Below are positions 1 to 6,314 of a stretch of 9,917 bases of DNA, in pieces (the stretch's first letter is position 1; each line of letters begins with the position of its first letter). Source of the stretch: Phytoactinopolyspora endophytica (GTDB taxonomy: Bacteria > Actinomycetota > Actinomycetes > Jiangellales > Jiangellaceae). The notes under the pieces are model-generated. The model was not told the DNA's origin and ran no database searches. It saw nothing but the letters and a program-made list of their open reading frames with translations. Location of the stretch: NCBI RefSeq assembly GCF_004138495.1, contig NZ_ML142852.1, positions 85,985 through 95,901 of the forward strand, given 5' to 3'. A program made the position numbers and the translations under genes.

Positions 1-779
1 CCAGCTTCTCCGGCGGGACGGACTTGTGCACAGGGTTCGTCGGCCCGGCGCCCGACGTTCCGGTCTGGCTGGGTGAGCTGTCCCGACCGTCGCTCGGCGC
101 CGCCGTCGCCGCGTACGACGAGGCCGGCCGGGCGGTCGTCGATGAGGTCGGCGAGCTTGTTCTCACCGAGCCGATGCCGTCCATGCCGGTCTCGTTCTGG
201 AACGACCCGGATGGCTCGCGGTTGCGAGAGGCGTACTTCGATCACTATCCCGGGATCTGGCGGCACGGCGACTGGATCACGGTCACCCACCGGGGCTCCG
301 CGGTCATCCACGGTCGCAGCGACTCCACCCTCAACCGGGGTGGTGTCCGGATGGGGACGGCGGAGTTCTACCGCGTGGTCGAGGGACACCCCGGTGTCAT
401 GGACTCCCTGGTCATCGACACTTCCGGCGGCGCGGCAGAGCGAAACGCAGGCAACGAGCGCACCACGACCGACCGAGGCGACGAGTCGGCGGCCCGCGAG
501 GATGAACTGTTGTGCTTTCTGGTTCTGGCTCCCGGGGCAGACGCAGGCGACGTCGAGACCGGGCTACGCCGGGCGCTGCGCGCTGAGCTGTCCCCCCGGC
601 ATGTCCCGGACCGCTTCATCGTCGTCGACGACATCCCGCGGACACTCAACGGCAAGAAATGCGAGGTGCCGGTGAAAAAGATCCTTTCCGGGGCCTCACC
701 CGAGAAGGCGGTCAGTCGCGAGGCGCTGCGGAATCCGGACTCTCTCGAGCCGTTCATCCGCCACGCGCGGTACAACTGA
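1..779 (+). CDS. Acetoacetyl-CoA synthetase (acetoacetate--CoA ligase), C-terminal part, 5' truncated
   Basis: The reading frame is open from base 3 and the gene starts upstream of the window; about 258 residues are visible. The first residues read SFSGGTDLCTGFVG, the SGGTD-type adenylate-binding motif of acetoacetyl-CoA synthetases in the ANL (acyl-adenylate-forming) superfamily. The C-terminal domain carries GDWITVTHRGSAVIHGRSD (hinge region) and ends with RHVPDRFIVVDDIPRTLNGK followed by KCEVPVKKI. That segment holds the catalytic lysine in the GK(K) motif and is typical of this family, as is the tail LRNPDSLEPF. The enzyme should activate acetoacetate with ATP and CoA in the cytoplasm, linking ketone bodies or polyhydroxybutyrate turnover to acetoacetyl-CoA. 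A hydrophilic insert around bases 421-500 (GGAAERNAGNERTTTDRGDE) replaces the usual short loop. Another acyl-CoA synthetase is possible but less likely. Confidence 0.9.
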   Translation, partial: SFSGGTDLCTGFVGPAPDVPVWLGELSRPSLGAAVAAYDEAGRAVVDEVGELVLTEPMPSMPVSFWNDPDGSRLREAYFDHYPGIWRHGDWITVTHRGSAVIHGRSDSTLNRGGVRMGTAEFYRVVEGHPGVMDSLVIDTSGGAAERNAGNERTTTDRGDESAAREDELLCFLVLAPGADAGDVETGLRRALRAELSPRHVPDRFIVVDDIPRTLNGKKCEVPVKKILSGASPEKAVSREALRNPDSLEPFIRHARYN

Positions 780-856
780 CACGCCACATGACGCCTCCGC
801 GGACACCAGCGCCGCTAGAGCACTCTGTGCGACCTCTTAAGCAGGAAGACGCCCTG

Positions 857-1126
857 TCACCGAGTGGTGCCCATGCCGACCACGCGCGCCACTCGACGGC
901 GAACCGACGCCAGGCGGCGGGCGAACCGGTAAGAGCGGCTGCCGAGGATGGACTGCAGCCGACCTTCCATCTTGGCGAGCCTGGCCTCCGATGCGGCTAA
1001 TCGAGCCTGTAGCTCCTCGATCTCTGCGCGCATACGACTCACCTCACTCGCGGTTCCATCGGCACGGCGCGGGCTCTGCCGAGGCACAGGCGCGGCTGGG
1101 CCCGAGCTCTCCAGCCGGCTGCTCAT
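857..1126 (-). CDS. Small coiled-coil protein resembling the detached C-terminal tail of a glycosyltransferase
   Basis: An 89-residue protein from ATG at 1126. The region from about residue 30 (VSRMRAEIEELQARLAASEA and onward to MEGRLQSIL) is a heptad-patterned coiled coil. It is followed by GSRSYRFARRLASVRRRVAR, a Ser/Arg-rich basic stretch. As general family knowledge, a coiled coil followed by an SRSxR-type tail is commonly found fused to the C-terminus of actinobacterial cell-surface glycosyltransferases. Here no catalytic domain precedes it. I chose ATG 1126 because GAGG (1136-1133) lies 6 nt upstream and third-position GC falls clearly in the 34 codons before it. An in-frame GTG at 1228 would give 123 residues but would overlap a good promoter. 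It lies downstream of the exporter ATPase gene and converges on the acetoacetyl-CoA synthetase gene. It may be an adaptor or membrane-docking protein for polymer synthesis, or a gene remnant. Function is not known. Confidence 0.6.
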   Translation of the reverse strand: MSSRLESSGPAAPVPRQSPRRADGTASEVSRMRAEIEELQARLAASEARLAKMEGRLQSILGSRSYRFARRLASVRRRVARVVGMGTTR

Positions 1127-1208
1127 TTCCCGCCTCGGACGATGCACACGTGTGGGCTCCGGATCCGTCACAACCCCGTAGTCAACCTCACCTTGACGCA
1201 CGGCCGAG

Positions 1209-1238
1209 ACAATACTCAAGTCCATCACAGATTGTGAA
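1209..1238 (-). promoter_or_regulatory. Sigma-70-type promoter for the coiled-coil gene
   Basis: On the minus strand TTCACA (1238-1233) matches the -35 consensus at five of six positions. After an 18-nt spacer comes TATTGT (1214-1209), which fits the actinobacterial TAnnnT -10 pattern. The site lies about 83 nt upstream of the preferred ATG at 1126 and downstream of a hairpin that may end the exporter transcript. This would make the small gene its own transcription unit. Prediction by eye only. Confidence 0.4.
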
Positions 1239-1251
1239 CGCTTTGGTCACA
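1225..1251. repeat. Alternating TGTGA/TCACA boxes overlapping the -35 region
   Basis: On the + strand the order is TCACA (1225-1229), 3 nt, TGTGA (1233-1237), 9 nt, TCACA (1247-1251). Neighbouring boxes are perfect inverted repeats of each other, and the middle box overlaps the proposed -35 element. The last box is part of GTCACA (1246-1251), the same hexamer that is repeated upstream of the LCP genes. This is a plausible operator; the regulator is unknown. Confidence 0.4.
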
Positions 1252-1294
1252 CTCTGAGACGCCCGCAGGTCATGGAGTTGCCGGAGTCGCAGCC

Positions 1295-1315
1295 AGACGT
1301 CGCCACCTGACGTCT
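1295..1315 (-). terminator. Hairpin just after the exporter ATPase gene
   Basis: AGACGTC (1295-1301) and GACGTCT (1309-1315) form a perfect 7-bp stem with a 7-nt loop, 6 nt downstream of the ATPase stop codon (1322-1324). A second longer-range pair, CTGAGACG (1254-1261) with CGTCTCAG (1311-1318), could compete with it. There is no T-tract, which is common for high-GC actinobacterial terminators. A role in ending or attenuating the wzm/wzt-like transcript is inferred. Confidence 0.35.
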
Positions 1316-1321
1316 CAGCCG

Positions 1322-2113
1322 CTACATGTCCTCCAGGGTGAAGGCGTCCTCACCCACCTCGAGGAACTTCGAGTAGGCGGCGATGACCTCTTCGGGGTCC
1401 CCTTGCATCATGACCTGGCCCTTGTGTAGCCACAGACACTGGTTGCACAGCTTCTTGATACTGCGCATGGAGTGGCTGACCAGGAACATCGTGCCCGCGT
1501 TCTCAGCGACCTCACGCATCCTGCGCGCGGCCTTCTGCTTGAACTTCGCGTCCCCGGTGGACAGCGCCTCGTCGATCAGCAGGATGTCCGGATTGAGGTG
1601 GACGGCGACCGAGAACGCCAGCCGGCTGTACATTCCGGAGGAGTAGGTCTTCATCGGCATGTCGATGAACTCGCCGAGCTCCGCGAACTCTGCGATCTCG
1701 TCATACCTCGCGTTGAGCTCGTCATGGGTCATGCCCGCCGCAAGGCCGCCGAGTACGACGTTCTCCCGGCCGGACAGCTTCCGGTTGAAACCGACGCCCA
1801 GCGCGAGCAGCGTGCTCACCCGGCCGTGCACCTCGATCCGGCCTTCGCTCGGCGGCAGGATACCGGCGATGGCACGCATGAGGGTTGACTTGCCCGCGCC
1901 GTTCGACCCGATGATACCGATGCTGGTGCCGTGGTCGACCTCGAAGGACACATCCGTGAGCGCCTGGACGTTGTGGATCTCCCGTTTGCCGCGGCCGAAC
2001 CGGCGCAGCGCGGACTTGAACGTCGGGACCTTCTCGAACGTGGTCCGGTAGGTGATCGACACGTTCTCAACCCGGACCGCCGGGTCCGATGTCGTCATGT
2101 CGGCATTGGTCAC
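1322..2113 (-). CDS. ABC transporter ATPase for polysaccharide export (Wzt/TagH/RfbE type)
   Basis: A 263-residue nucleotide-binding subunit that should power export of a lipid-linked polysaccharide through the adjacent permease. Visible motifs are Walker A GSNGAGKST (about 69-77), the signature SSGMY (158-162) in the context YSSGMYSRLAFSVA typical of polysaccharide exporters, Walker B ILLIDEA (177-183), D-loop STGD and the switch histidine in VSHS (about 214). The protein ends soon after the ATPase fold, so it is the short form without the C-terminal carbohydrate-binding domain of some Wzt proteins. I chose GTG 2113 because GAGG (2125-2122) sits 8 nt upstream, inside the permease stop codon. 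ATG 2098 is the alternative; a 286-residue form from 2182 would overlap the permease by 59 nt. It is co-transcribed and probably translationally coupled with the permease. Mycobacterial galactan export uses a comparable pair, so a cell-wall glycan is a reasonable substrate, but it is not shown here. Confidence 0.9.
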   Translation of the reverse strand: MTNADMTTSDPAVRVENVSITYRTTFEKVPTFKSALRRFGRGKREIHNVQALTDVSFEVDHGTSIGIIGSNGAGKSTLMRAIAGILPPSEGRIEVHGRVSTLLALGVGFNRKLSGRENVVLGGLAAGMTHDELNARYDEIAEFAELGEFIDMPMKTYSSGMYSRLAFSVAVHLNPDILLIDEALSTGDAKFKQKAARRMREVAENAGTMFLVSHSMRSIKKLCNQCLWLHKGQVMMQGDPEEVIAAYSKFLEVGEDAFTLEDM

Positions 2114-2121
2114 GGTCTTGA

Positions 2122-2125
2122 CCTC
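2122..2125 (-). promoter_or_regulatory. Ribosome binding site that fixes the ATPase start
   Basis: GAGG on the minus strand overlaps the permease TGA stop (2126-2124) and lies 8 nt before GTG 2113. This supports translational coupling of permease and ATPase and argues against the longer ATPase starts. Confidence 0.5.
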
Positions 2126-3014
2126 AGAGACGGACGGCAAATTCGCGCTCCCTCGACATGAAGAACAATGCTCCCGCGACAAATGCCACCAACGACCACG
2201 ACGCGCCGGCGACCCACCAGGCCCCTTCCGGGATCTCGCCGTTGATCAGCAGCGAACTCCATCCCCCCAGGATGGAGTACAGCGGGTTGATATGCATGAC
2301 CCACTCGTGAATGCCGAGTTCTCGCAGCGTGCCCAACGGTTCGTCCGGCGTCCACAGGATCGGCGACATATAGAGCCACATCCGAACCAAGTACGTCAGG
2401 AAGTTGCCGATGTCGCGGAAGTAGACCTGCATCGCGGCGAAGATCATCGCCATTCCCGCACCGAACAGACCGAGCATGAGGAGGAACGCCGGGGCGATGA
2501 TCACTTGCCAGTGCAATGGACGCCCGAAACTCAGCATGATGATGAAGAAGACGACGAGCGTCGGCAGGAACTTGAAGAACGCCGTGCGCACTTCCGCGAG
2601 AGGTAGCAGCAGCCTCGGGAAGGACATGTTCAGCAGCAGCTTGCCGCCGCCCACCACGCTCGATGCGCCTTGCCGCAGGCATCCGGCGAAGAAGATGTGA
2701 TACGCGAACAGCCCTGCGCACAGATGGACGAAGCGTTCGACGTTTGCGTCATACGTGTTGCCGCGCCCACGAATGATCATGATCAGCGCGAAGTACACGC
2801 ACGCAAGCAGCAGCGGGCTCAGGACAAGCCAGATCTGGCCGAAGAACGTGTTGACGTTGTCGGCCCGGATGCTGGCCCGGGACATCTCGGTAGCAAACGG
2901 CTTACGCTGCCAGAGCGCCCTGAAGTAGGGCCTCAGCCGGGGCAGTCCATTGCGATGCGGCTCGTAGACGTGCACCGACGAGGTGAACTCCTCATCGAGC
3001 CGAGTGGCGTTCAT
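2124..3014 (-). CDS. ABC-2 type polysaccharide export permease (Wzm/TagG type)
   Basis: A 296-residue integral membrane protein forming the translocation channel for the adjacent ATPase. About 55 cytoplasmic N-terminal residues, including the amphipathic PYFRALWQRKPF region, precede roughly six hydrophobic segments near residues 60-81, 97-113, 145-163, 168-195, 205-222 and 266-287. Family-typical features are SFPRLLLPLAEV after the second membrane region, VYFRDIGNFL before the fifth, and MSPILW within it. These match the ABC-2 membrane fold of O-antigen, teichoic acid and galactan exporters. ATG 3014 starts the protein; a loose purine-rich GGAAGGG lies some 12 nt upstream. The gene follows the glycosyltransferase gene by 122 nt on the same strand and is followed closely by its ATPase. 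The exported polymer cannot be read from the sequence. Confidence 0.9.
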   Translation of the reverse strand: MNATRLDEEFTSSVHVYEPHRNGLPRLRPYFRALWQRKPFATEMSRASIRADNVNTFFGQIWLVLSPLLLACVYFALIMIIRGRGNTYDANVERFVHLCAGLFAYHIFFAGCLRQGASSVVGGGKLLLNMSFPRLLLPLAEVRTAFFKFLPTLVVFFIIMLSFGRPLHWQVIIAPAFLLMLGLFGAGMAMIFAAMQVYFRDIGNFLTYLVRMWLYMSPILWTPDEPLGTLRELGIHEWVMHINPLYSILGGWSSLLINGEIPEGAWWVAGASWSLVAFVAGALFFMSREREFAVRL

Positions 3015-3136
3015 CTGCCAGTTTGCCCTTCCACTACGTCTGTCTGCTGAATGGCGCTGCGGCGAGCCACCGATTCGCGCGTCGGGTCAAGGGTAGACGA
3101 CCGGCGACCTAACCGCCGACACGCACACCGCCAGAG

Positions 3137-4264
3137 CTACCCATCGCCCTGCTGTACATCCCATTCTCCGCGACGAACCCGGGCACCTGTGAGGAACCCC
3201 ACGCCCCAGCTGAGGTGGATGGTGGCCAGCACCGTCGGCATCCAGCCCCGGGCGCGCACCGGGAGCCCCCGGCCGATTGCCAGTCCACCCAGCATGACGC
3301 CCGCCGCGTAACCGGCCGGAGCGAGCCAGCCGAGCGCCAGCCAGCCCGGCGCCCCGGCAGCTGCCGCGATGCCGGCTCCGCTTCCTGCCCCGACCGCCAG
3401 GACGACGGCCGGCGCTGCGAGATATCGTGTGCTGGCCGTCTCCGGGTAGGCACGCACCACCTCACGCCGCCACTGCCCGGTCCGCAGAAACTGGCGCGCC
3501 AACGCCTTCAGGTTCGGCCGTGGCCGGTACGTCACCGTGAGGTCTGGCGTGAACCATACGCGCTCACCGGCGGCGCGGATCCGGTAGTTCAGCTCCCAAT
3601 CCTGGGCACGCACGAAATGCTCGTCGAAGCCGCCCAGCCGGTCGAGGACCTCACGCCGGAAGACCCCCAGGTATACGGTGTCCGCCGGCCCGGCCGGACC
3701 GCCCACGTGGAAACGGCCGCCGCCGAGCCCGAGCTTCGAACCGTAGGCGCGAGCGACAGCCCGTTCGAAGTGCGTCGTTCCCTCTGCGTGCATGATCCCG
3801 CCGACGTTGGCCGCGCCCGTCTCCTCGAGCACCTCGACGGCCCGGCGGACGTAGCCGTCGCTCAAGATTCCGTGCCCGTCGACGCGCACGATGACACCGT
3901 GGCGGGCCGCTGCCAAGCCGGCGTTCAGTGCCGCCGGCGTCATGCCCGCCGGGTTGTCGACCAACCGGATCCGGGCGTCATCGCGAGCCAGATCGGCAGC
4001 GACCTGGGCAGTGCGGTCTCGTGACGGCCCGACCGCCAGGATGAGCTCGAGCTCTCCCGGGTAGGCCTGTGCCAGCACTCCGGCGACCGCATCGGCCAGA
4101 TGCCGTTCCTCGTCCCGCACCGGCATGATCACCGAGACGGACGGCCAGTCGCGATCCATCGCACCCGTGGCCGGTTCGGTCTCCGGCTCAGGGCGGGCGT
4201 CACGACGGTCAGGCCCAGCAGAAGCCGCGCCGGCGGGAGACGTGTTCGAGGAAGGAGTGTCCAT
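3137..4264 (-). CDS. Family 2 glycosyltransferase with C-terminal membrane anchor (ExoA-like)
   Basis: About 375 residues from ATG 4264. A GT-A catalytic domain begins near residue 42 after a Pro/Ala/Glu-rich, probably disordered N-terminus. Motifs are SVSVIMPVRDEE (nucleotide binding, about 42-53), VDGHG (128-132) in the DxD metal-binding position, QDWELNYRIR (221-230) in the place of the usual ED acceptor/base motif, and GQWRR (263-267), like the QxxRW motif. Three hydrophobic helices follow near residues 281-304, 305-331 and 341-361. The layout resembles succinoglycan-type GT2 enzymes that add sugars to lipid-linked intermediates at the inner membrane face. The QD variant in place of ED is a small departure. 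In-frame GTG starts exist at 4276 and 4297; GAGG at 4284-4281 is 16 nt from ATG 4264 and only 4 nt from GTG 4276, so the start is not settled. It lies between an LCP gene and the exporter genes, suggesting that it helps build the exported polymer. Confidence 0.88.
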   Translation of the reverse strand: MDTPSSNTSPAGAASAGPDRRDARPEPETEPATGAMDRDWPSVSVIMPVRDEERHLADAVAGVLAQAYPGELELILAVGPSRDRTAQVAADLARDDARIRLVDNPAGMTPAALNAGLAAARHGVIVRVDGHGILSDGYVRRAVEVLEETGAANVGGIMHAEGTTHFERAVARAYGSKLGLGGGRFHVGGPAGPADTVYLGVFRREVLDRLGGFDEHFVRAQDWELNYRIRAAGERVWFTPDLTVTYRPRPNLKALARQFLRTGQWRREVVRAYPETASTRYLAAPAVVLAVGAGSGAGIAAAAGAPGWLALGWLAPAGYAAGVMLGGLAIGRGLPVRARGWMPTVLATIHLSWGVGFLTGARVRRGEWDVQQGDG

Positions 4265-4392
4265 GACGGCGAGCACACTACCTCGCCGGCGGTGCACGGC
4301 TGCACGCGGACCCGCTCAGTCAGGGCCGGCAGCTTTCCTCCACGGCATTCCCGACGACGGTGCCCGGAACGGTCTCCCGCGCGGCGGCCGGT

Positions 4393-6003
4393 TCACTCGT
4401 ACGAGCAGGCCGATGAGACGCCGACGGGGTCGCCCCCACTCGTCTCCTCGTCCGAGGAGCCGCTGTCACCGCCCCTGGCCTCTGAGCCGTCGGCTCCGTC
4501 GCCACTGGGCTCGTCCCCGCCGGGGTCATCACCATCGTTGTCACTCGTCCCGCCGTCGCCCGAGCCGTCACCCGAGCCGTCGCCCGACGCCACGTCGTCA
4601 TCGCCCGCCGCCGGCTGCTCCGACGTGTCGCCGTCGCGACCGGCGCCAGAGAGCAGATCCGCGGTCTCCTGGGCTATGAGATCGAAGTCCGGATCGGCCG
4701 GCACGATCAGCGGTGGCACCAGCTGCAACGACATGAACTCCTGGCCCTTCGCCTCGAATGCCAGGTCGACGAGCTTCGTCAGGTCCTGTTGGGGGATGTC
4801 GGTACTGACCATGTCCGACGACGCGTCGGCGAGTTCCAGGAAGTTCATCAGTACCGACGTCGGATCGGCCTCGTTGAAGAGCGCTCCGATCACACACGTC
4901 TGGCGTTCCATGCGGTCGTAGTCCGACGTAGTCTCCCGGGAACGGGCGTACCACAGGGCATGGTAGCCGTCCAGGTCCTGAACCCCGGGCTCGAGCACCC
5001 GCCCCTTCTCCCCGATCGGCAGCTCCTGGTTGACGTTGATCGTGATACCGCCCAAGGCGTCGATCAGGTCGCGGAAGCCCATCAGATCGACGGCCACGAA
5101 ATAGTGGATCTTGATCCCGAGAGTGCCCTCGATCGCCTGCTTGACGGCGGTGGGGCCGGGACCCGACGGGCCCTCGAACATCTCCGGGTTCTCTTCGCCG
5201 TAGGTCCAGGTCGCGTTCAACAGGTAGTCCGAGCGATCGCCTTCCCCGCTGAACCCCCGCGGAAACTCTGACGCCGCGGGGGTGCCACTGGGGAATCGAG
5301 CGTTCTCCAGGTTGCGTGGCAGGCTGATCAGGGCAGGCTCTCCCGTCAGGACATCGACGGAGACGACATGGATGCTGTCCGGCCGAACCCCCTCGCGGCC
5401 GTCACCGGAGTCGGCGCCGAGGAGCGCGATGTTCAGGCGGCCGTCGCTCGCGGCGGCGACCTCACCCGACGGGAACATCCTCACGACGAGGTCATGGGCG
5501 GCCTCGGCGTACCGTGCGGCCACCACGAACGGCGTCGATACCATCGCCGCCAGGGCCACCGTCGCTCCGACCATGATCAATCGGTGCTTGCGGTTGAGCC
5601 CCGGTGGGTGACCGAGCCGCCACGCGTCGATCAGGATCGCCACCCAGGCCAGGGCCAAGCCGAAGGCGAGAACCCGTACCGAGCTGAGGATCCAGGGCTG
5701 CACGGCCAGTTTGGCGATGTCATTGGTCGACATGCGTATTGCTACGAACAGCGCGACGACCACGACGACACCCCACGTGGACAGGGCGATCTGCCCGGCC
5801 CGGCGGTTCCCGCGCAGAAGTTGAGCACTACCGGGGGCCAGCACCGACATCCCCACCAGAGTGAGCGAACGCCTGAATCGGGTGGCTTCGGCATGCTCGC
5901 GCCGCATCGACCGCGACCGTTGCGACGGCCGGCTTGGCCTGGGCGGATGGGGCGGACGGCGTGGGCCACGGGAGTTACCCCGACCTCGTGCCGTAGGCGC
6001 CAT
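4393..6003 (-). CDS. LCP-family (LytR-CpsA-Psr) glycopolymer ligase with four-helix N-terminus and acidic tail
   Basis: A 536-residue protein. LCP enzymes transfer lipid-linked glycopolymers onto peptidoglycan outside the membrane. A Pro/Arg-rich cytoplasmic N-terminus (1-45) is followed by hydrophobic segments near 46-63, 71-90, 107-128 and 142-164. The APGSAQLLRGNRRAG segment is typical of larger actinobacterial LCP proteins. The catalytic domain (about 188-450) contains LLGADSGDGREGVRPDSI (195-211, metal/pyrophosphate-binding Asp and Arg), ALISLPRN (224-231), IDALGGI, ALWYARSR (349-356) and SDYDRMERQ (360-368). Residues after about 452 form a low-complexity Gly/Asp/Ser/Glu tail ending in SACSYE, predicted to be disordered and outside the cell. 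ATG 6003 has a strong ribosome binding site, GGGGGA (6015-6010), 6 nt upstream. The gene heads the minus-strand glycopolymer block and diverges from a second LCP gene. The exact polymer is unknown. Confidence 0.92.
   Translation of the reverse strand: MAPTARGRGNSRGPRRPPHPPRPSRPSQRSRSMRREHAEATRFRRSLTLVGMSVLAPGSAQLLRGNRRAGQIALSTWGVVVVVALFVAIRMSTNDIAKLAVQPWILSSVRVLAFGLALAWVAILIDAWRLGHPPGLNRKHRLIMVGATVALAAMVSTPFVVAARYAEAAHDLVVRMFPSGEVAAASDGRLNIALLGADSGDGREGVRPDSIHVVSVDVLTGEPALISLPRNLENARFPSGTPAASEFPRGFSGEGDRSDYLLNATWTYGEENPEMFEGPSGPGPTAVKQAIEGTLGIKIHYFVAVDLMGFRDLIDALGGITINVNQELPIGEKGRVLEPGVQDLDGYHALWYARSRETTSDYDRMERQTCVIGALFNEADPTSVLMNFLELADASSDMVSTDIPQQDLTKLVDLAFEAKGQEFMSLQLVPPLIVPADPDFDLIAQETADLLSGAGRDGDTSEQPAAGDDDVASGDGSGDGSGDGGTSDNDGDDPGGDEPSGDGADGSEARGGDSGSSDEETSGGDPVGVSSACSYE
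4549..4584 (-). repeat. Short tandem codon repeat in the LCP tail
   Basis: Residues 474-485 read GDGSGDGSGDGG. They are encoded by three near-identical 12-bp units built on GGCGACGGCTCG, with one synonymous-type change (GGT for GGC). This stretch could vary in copy number by slippage and would lengthen or shorten the extracellular acidic tail. Confidence 0.6.
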
Positions 6004-6118
6004 ATCGCGTCCCCCATGACCTTGTCACACCGGCGCCCCCGTAGCGCCGACGCGGCCAGTATCACCACGACGGACGGCCGATCGTTGGCGACGCGCCGAG
6101 TGCACTGGCGTACCTGCT

Positions 6119-6133
6119 GTCACATCAGTCACA
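6119..6133. promoter_or_regulatory. GTCACA direct repeat, candidate regulator (MtrA-like) binding site
   Basis: GTCACA occurs at 6119-6124 and 6128-6133, a period of 9 bp, and once more at 6024-6029, all in the spacer between the LCP genes. Direct repeats of GTCACA are the type of site described for the actinobacterial response regulator MtrA, which controls cell-wall and division genes. Assigning MtrA here is inference; the repeat itself is seen directly. Confidence 0.4.
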
Positions 6134-6258
6134 CGACCTTATGCCAGCCGGCATGCAAGCCACGACATTACCGAAGCCGTGACCTGCAGAGAACTATAGC
6201 GTCATATAGCCGTGCTCCTAGGAAGCCACACAGCGTGTCGCAAAGCAGCCGCCGCGAG

Positions 6259-6294
6259 AGGACACATCCGCACAAGGGGACACATCCGCACAAG
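6259..6294 (+). repeat. 18-bp tandem repeat upstream of the second LCP gene
   Basis: Two adjacent 18-bp units (6259-6276 and 6277-6294) share GGACACATCCGCACAAG exactly and differ only at the first base (A or G). The second unit ends 20 nt before the GTG start at 6315 and covers the place where a -35 element would fall. It could be a tandem activator or repressor site. Confidence 0.75.
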
Positions 6295-6301
6295 AAGCAG
6301 G

Positions 6302-6307
6302 TACCGT
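6302..6307 (+). promoter_or_regulatory. Leaderless-type -10 element for the second LCP gene
   Basis: TACCGT fits the TAnnnT -10 pattern and ends 7 nt before GTG 6315, so transcription would start at or next to the start codon. There is no Shine-Dalgarno sequence in the expected window, which agrees with a leaderless mRNA. The oxidoreductase gene on the other strand has the same octamer, TACCGTTC, in the same place. Confidence 0.4.
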
Positions 6308-6314
6308 TCCTCTT

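Larger units (their letters stand above)
6004..6314. other. Divergent intergenic region between the two LCP genes
   Basis: These 311 bases contain no convincing gene and separate two divergently transcribed LCP genes. Contents seen: the GGGGGA ribosome binding site of the minus-strand gene (6010-6015), GTCACA at 6024-6029, a GTCACA direct repeat (6119-6133), a small inverted repeat ATGCC/GGCAT (6141-6154), two TATAGC copies 10 bp apart (6195 and 6205), an 18-bp tandem repeat (6259-6294) and TACCGT (6302-6307). I saw no convincing promoter pair for the minus-strand gene. Confidence 0.6.

Noticed and set aside
1225..1251. CRP-type operator
   Set aside because: The TGTGA/TCACA halves are spaced 3 and 9 nt instead of the 6 nt of a standard CRP site, so I list them only as an unassigned box array.
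3015..3136. TTGACC (3090-3085, minus strand) as a promoter for the permease gene
   Set aside because: There is no TAnnnT element at a suitable distance downstream, so a promoter call is not supported.
3215..4024. 269-codon open frame on the + strand
   Set aside because: It is antisense to the GT2 gene and has no recognisable motif.
4396..4405. 10-bp palindrome CTCGTACGAG at the end of the first LCP gene
   Set aside because: It encodes the last codons (SYE) before the stop and has no loop or T-tract; most likely chance.
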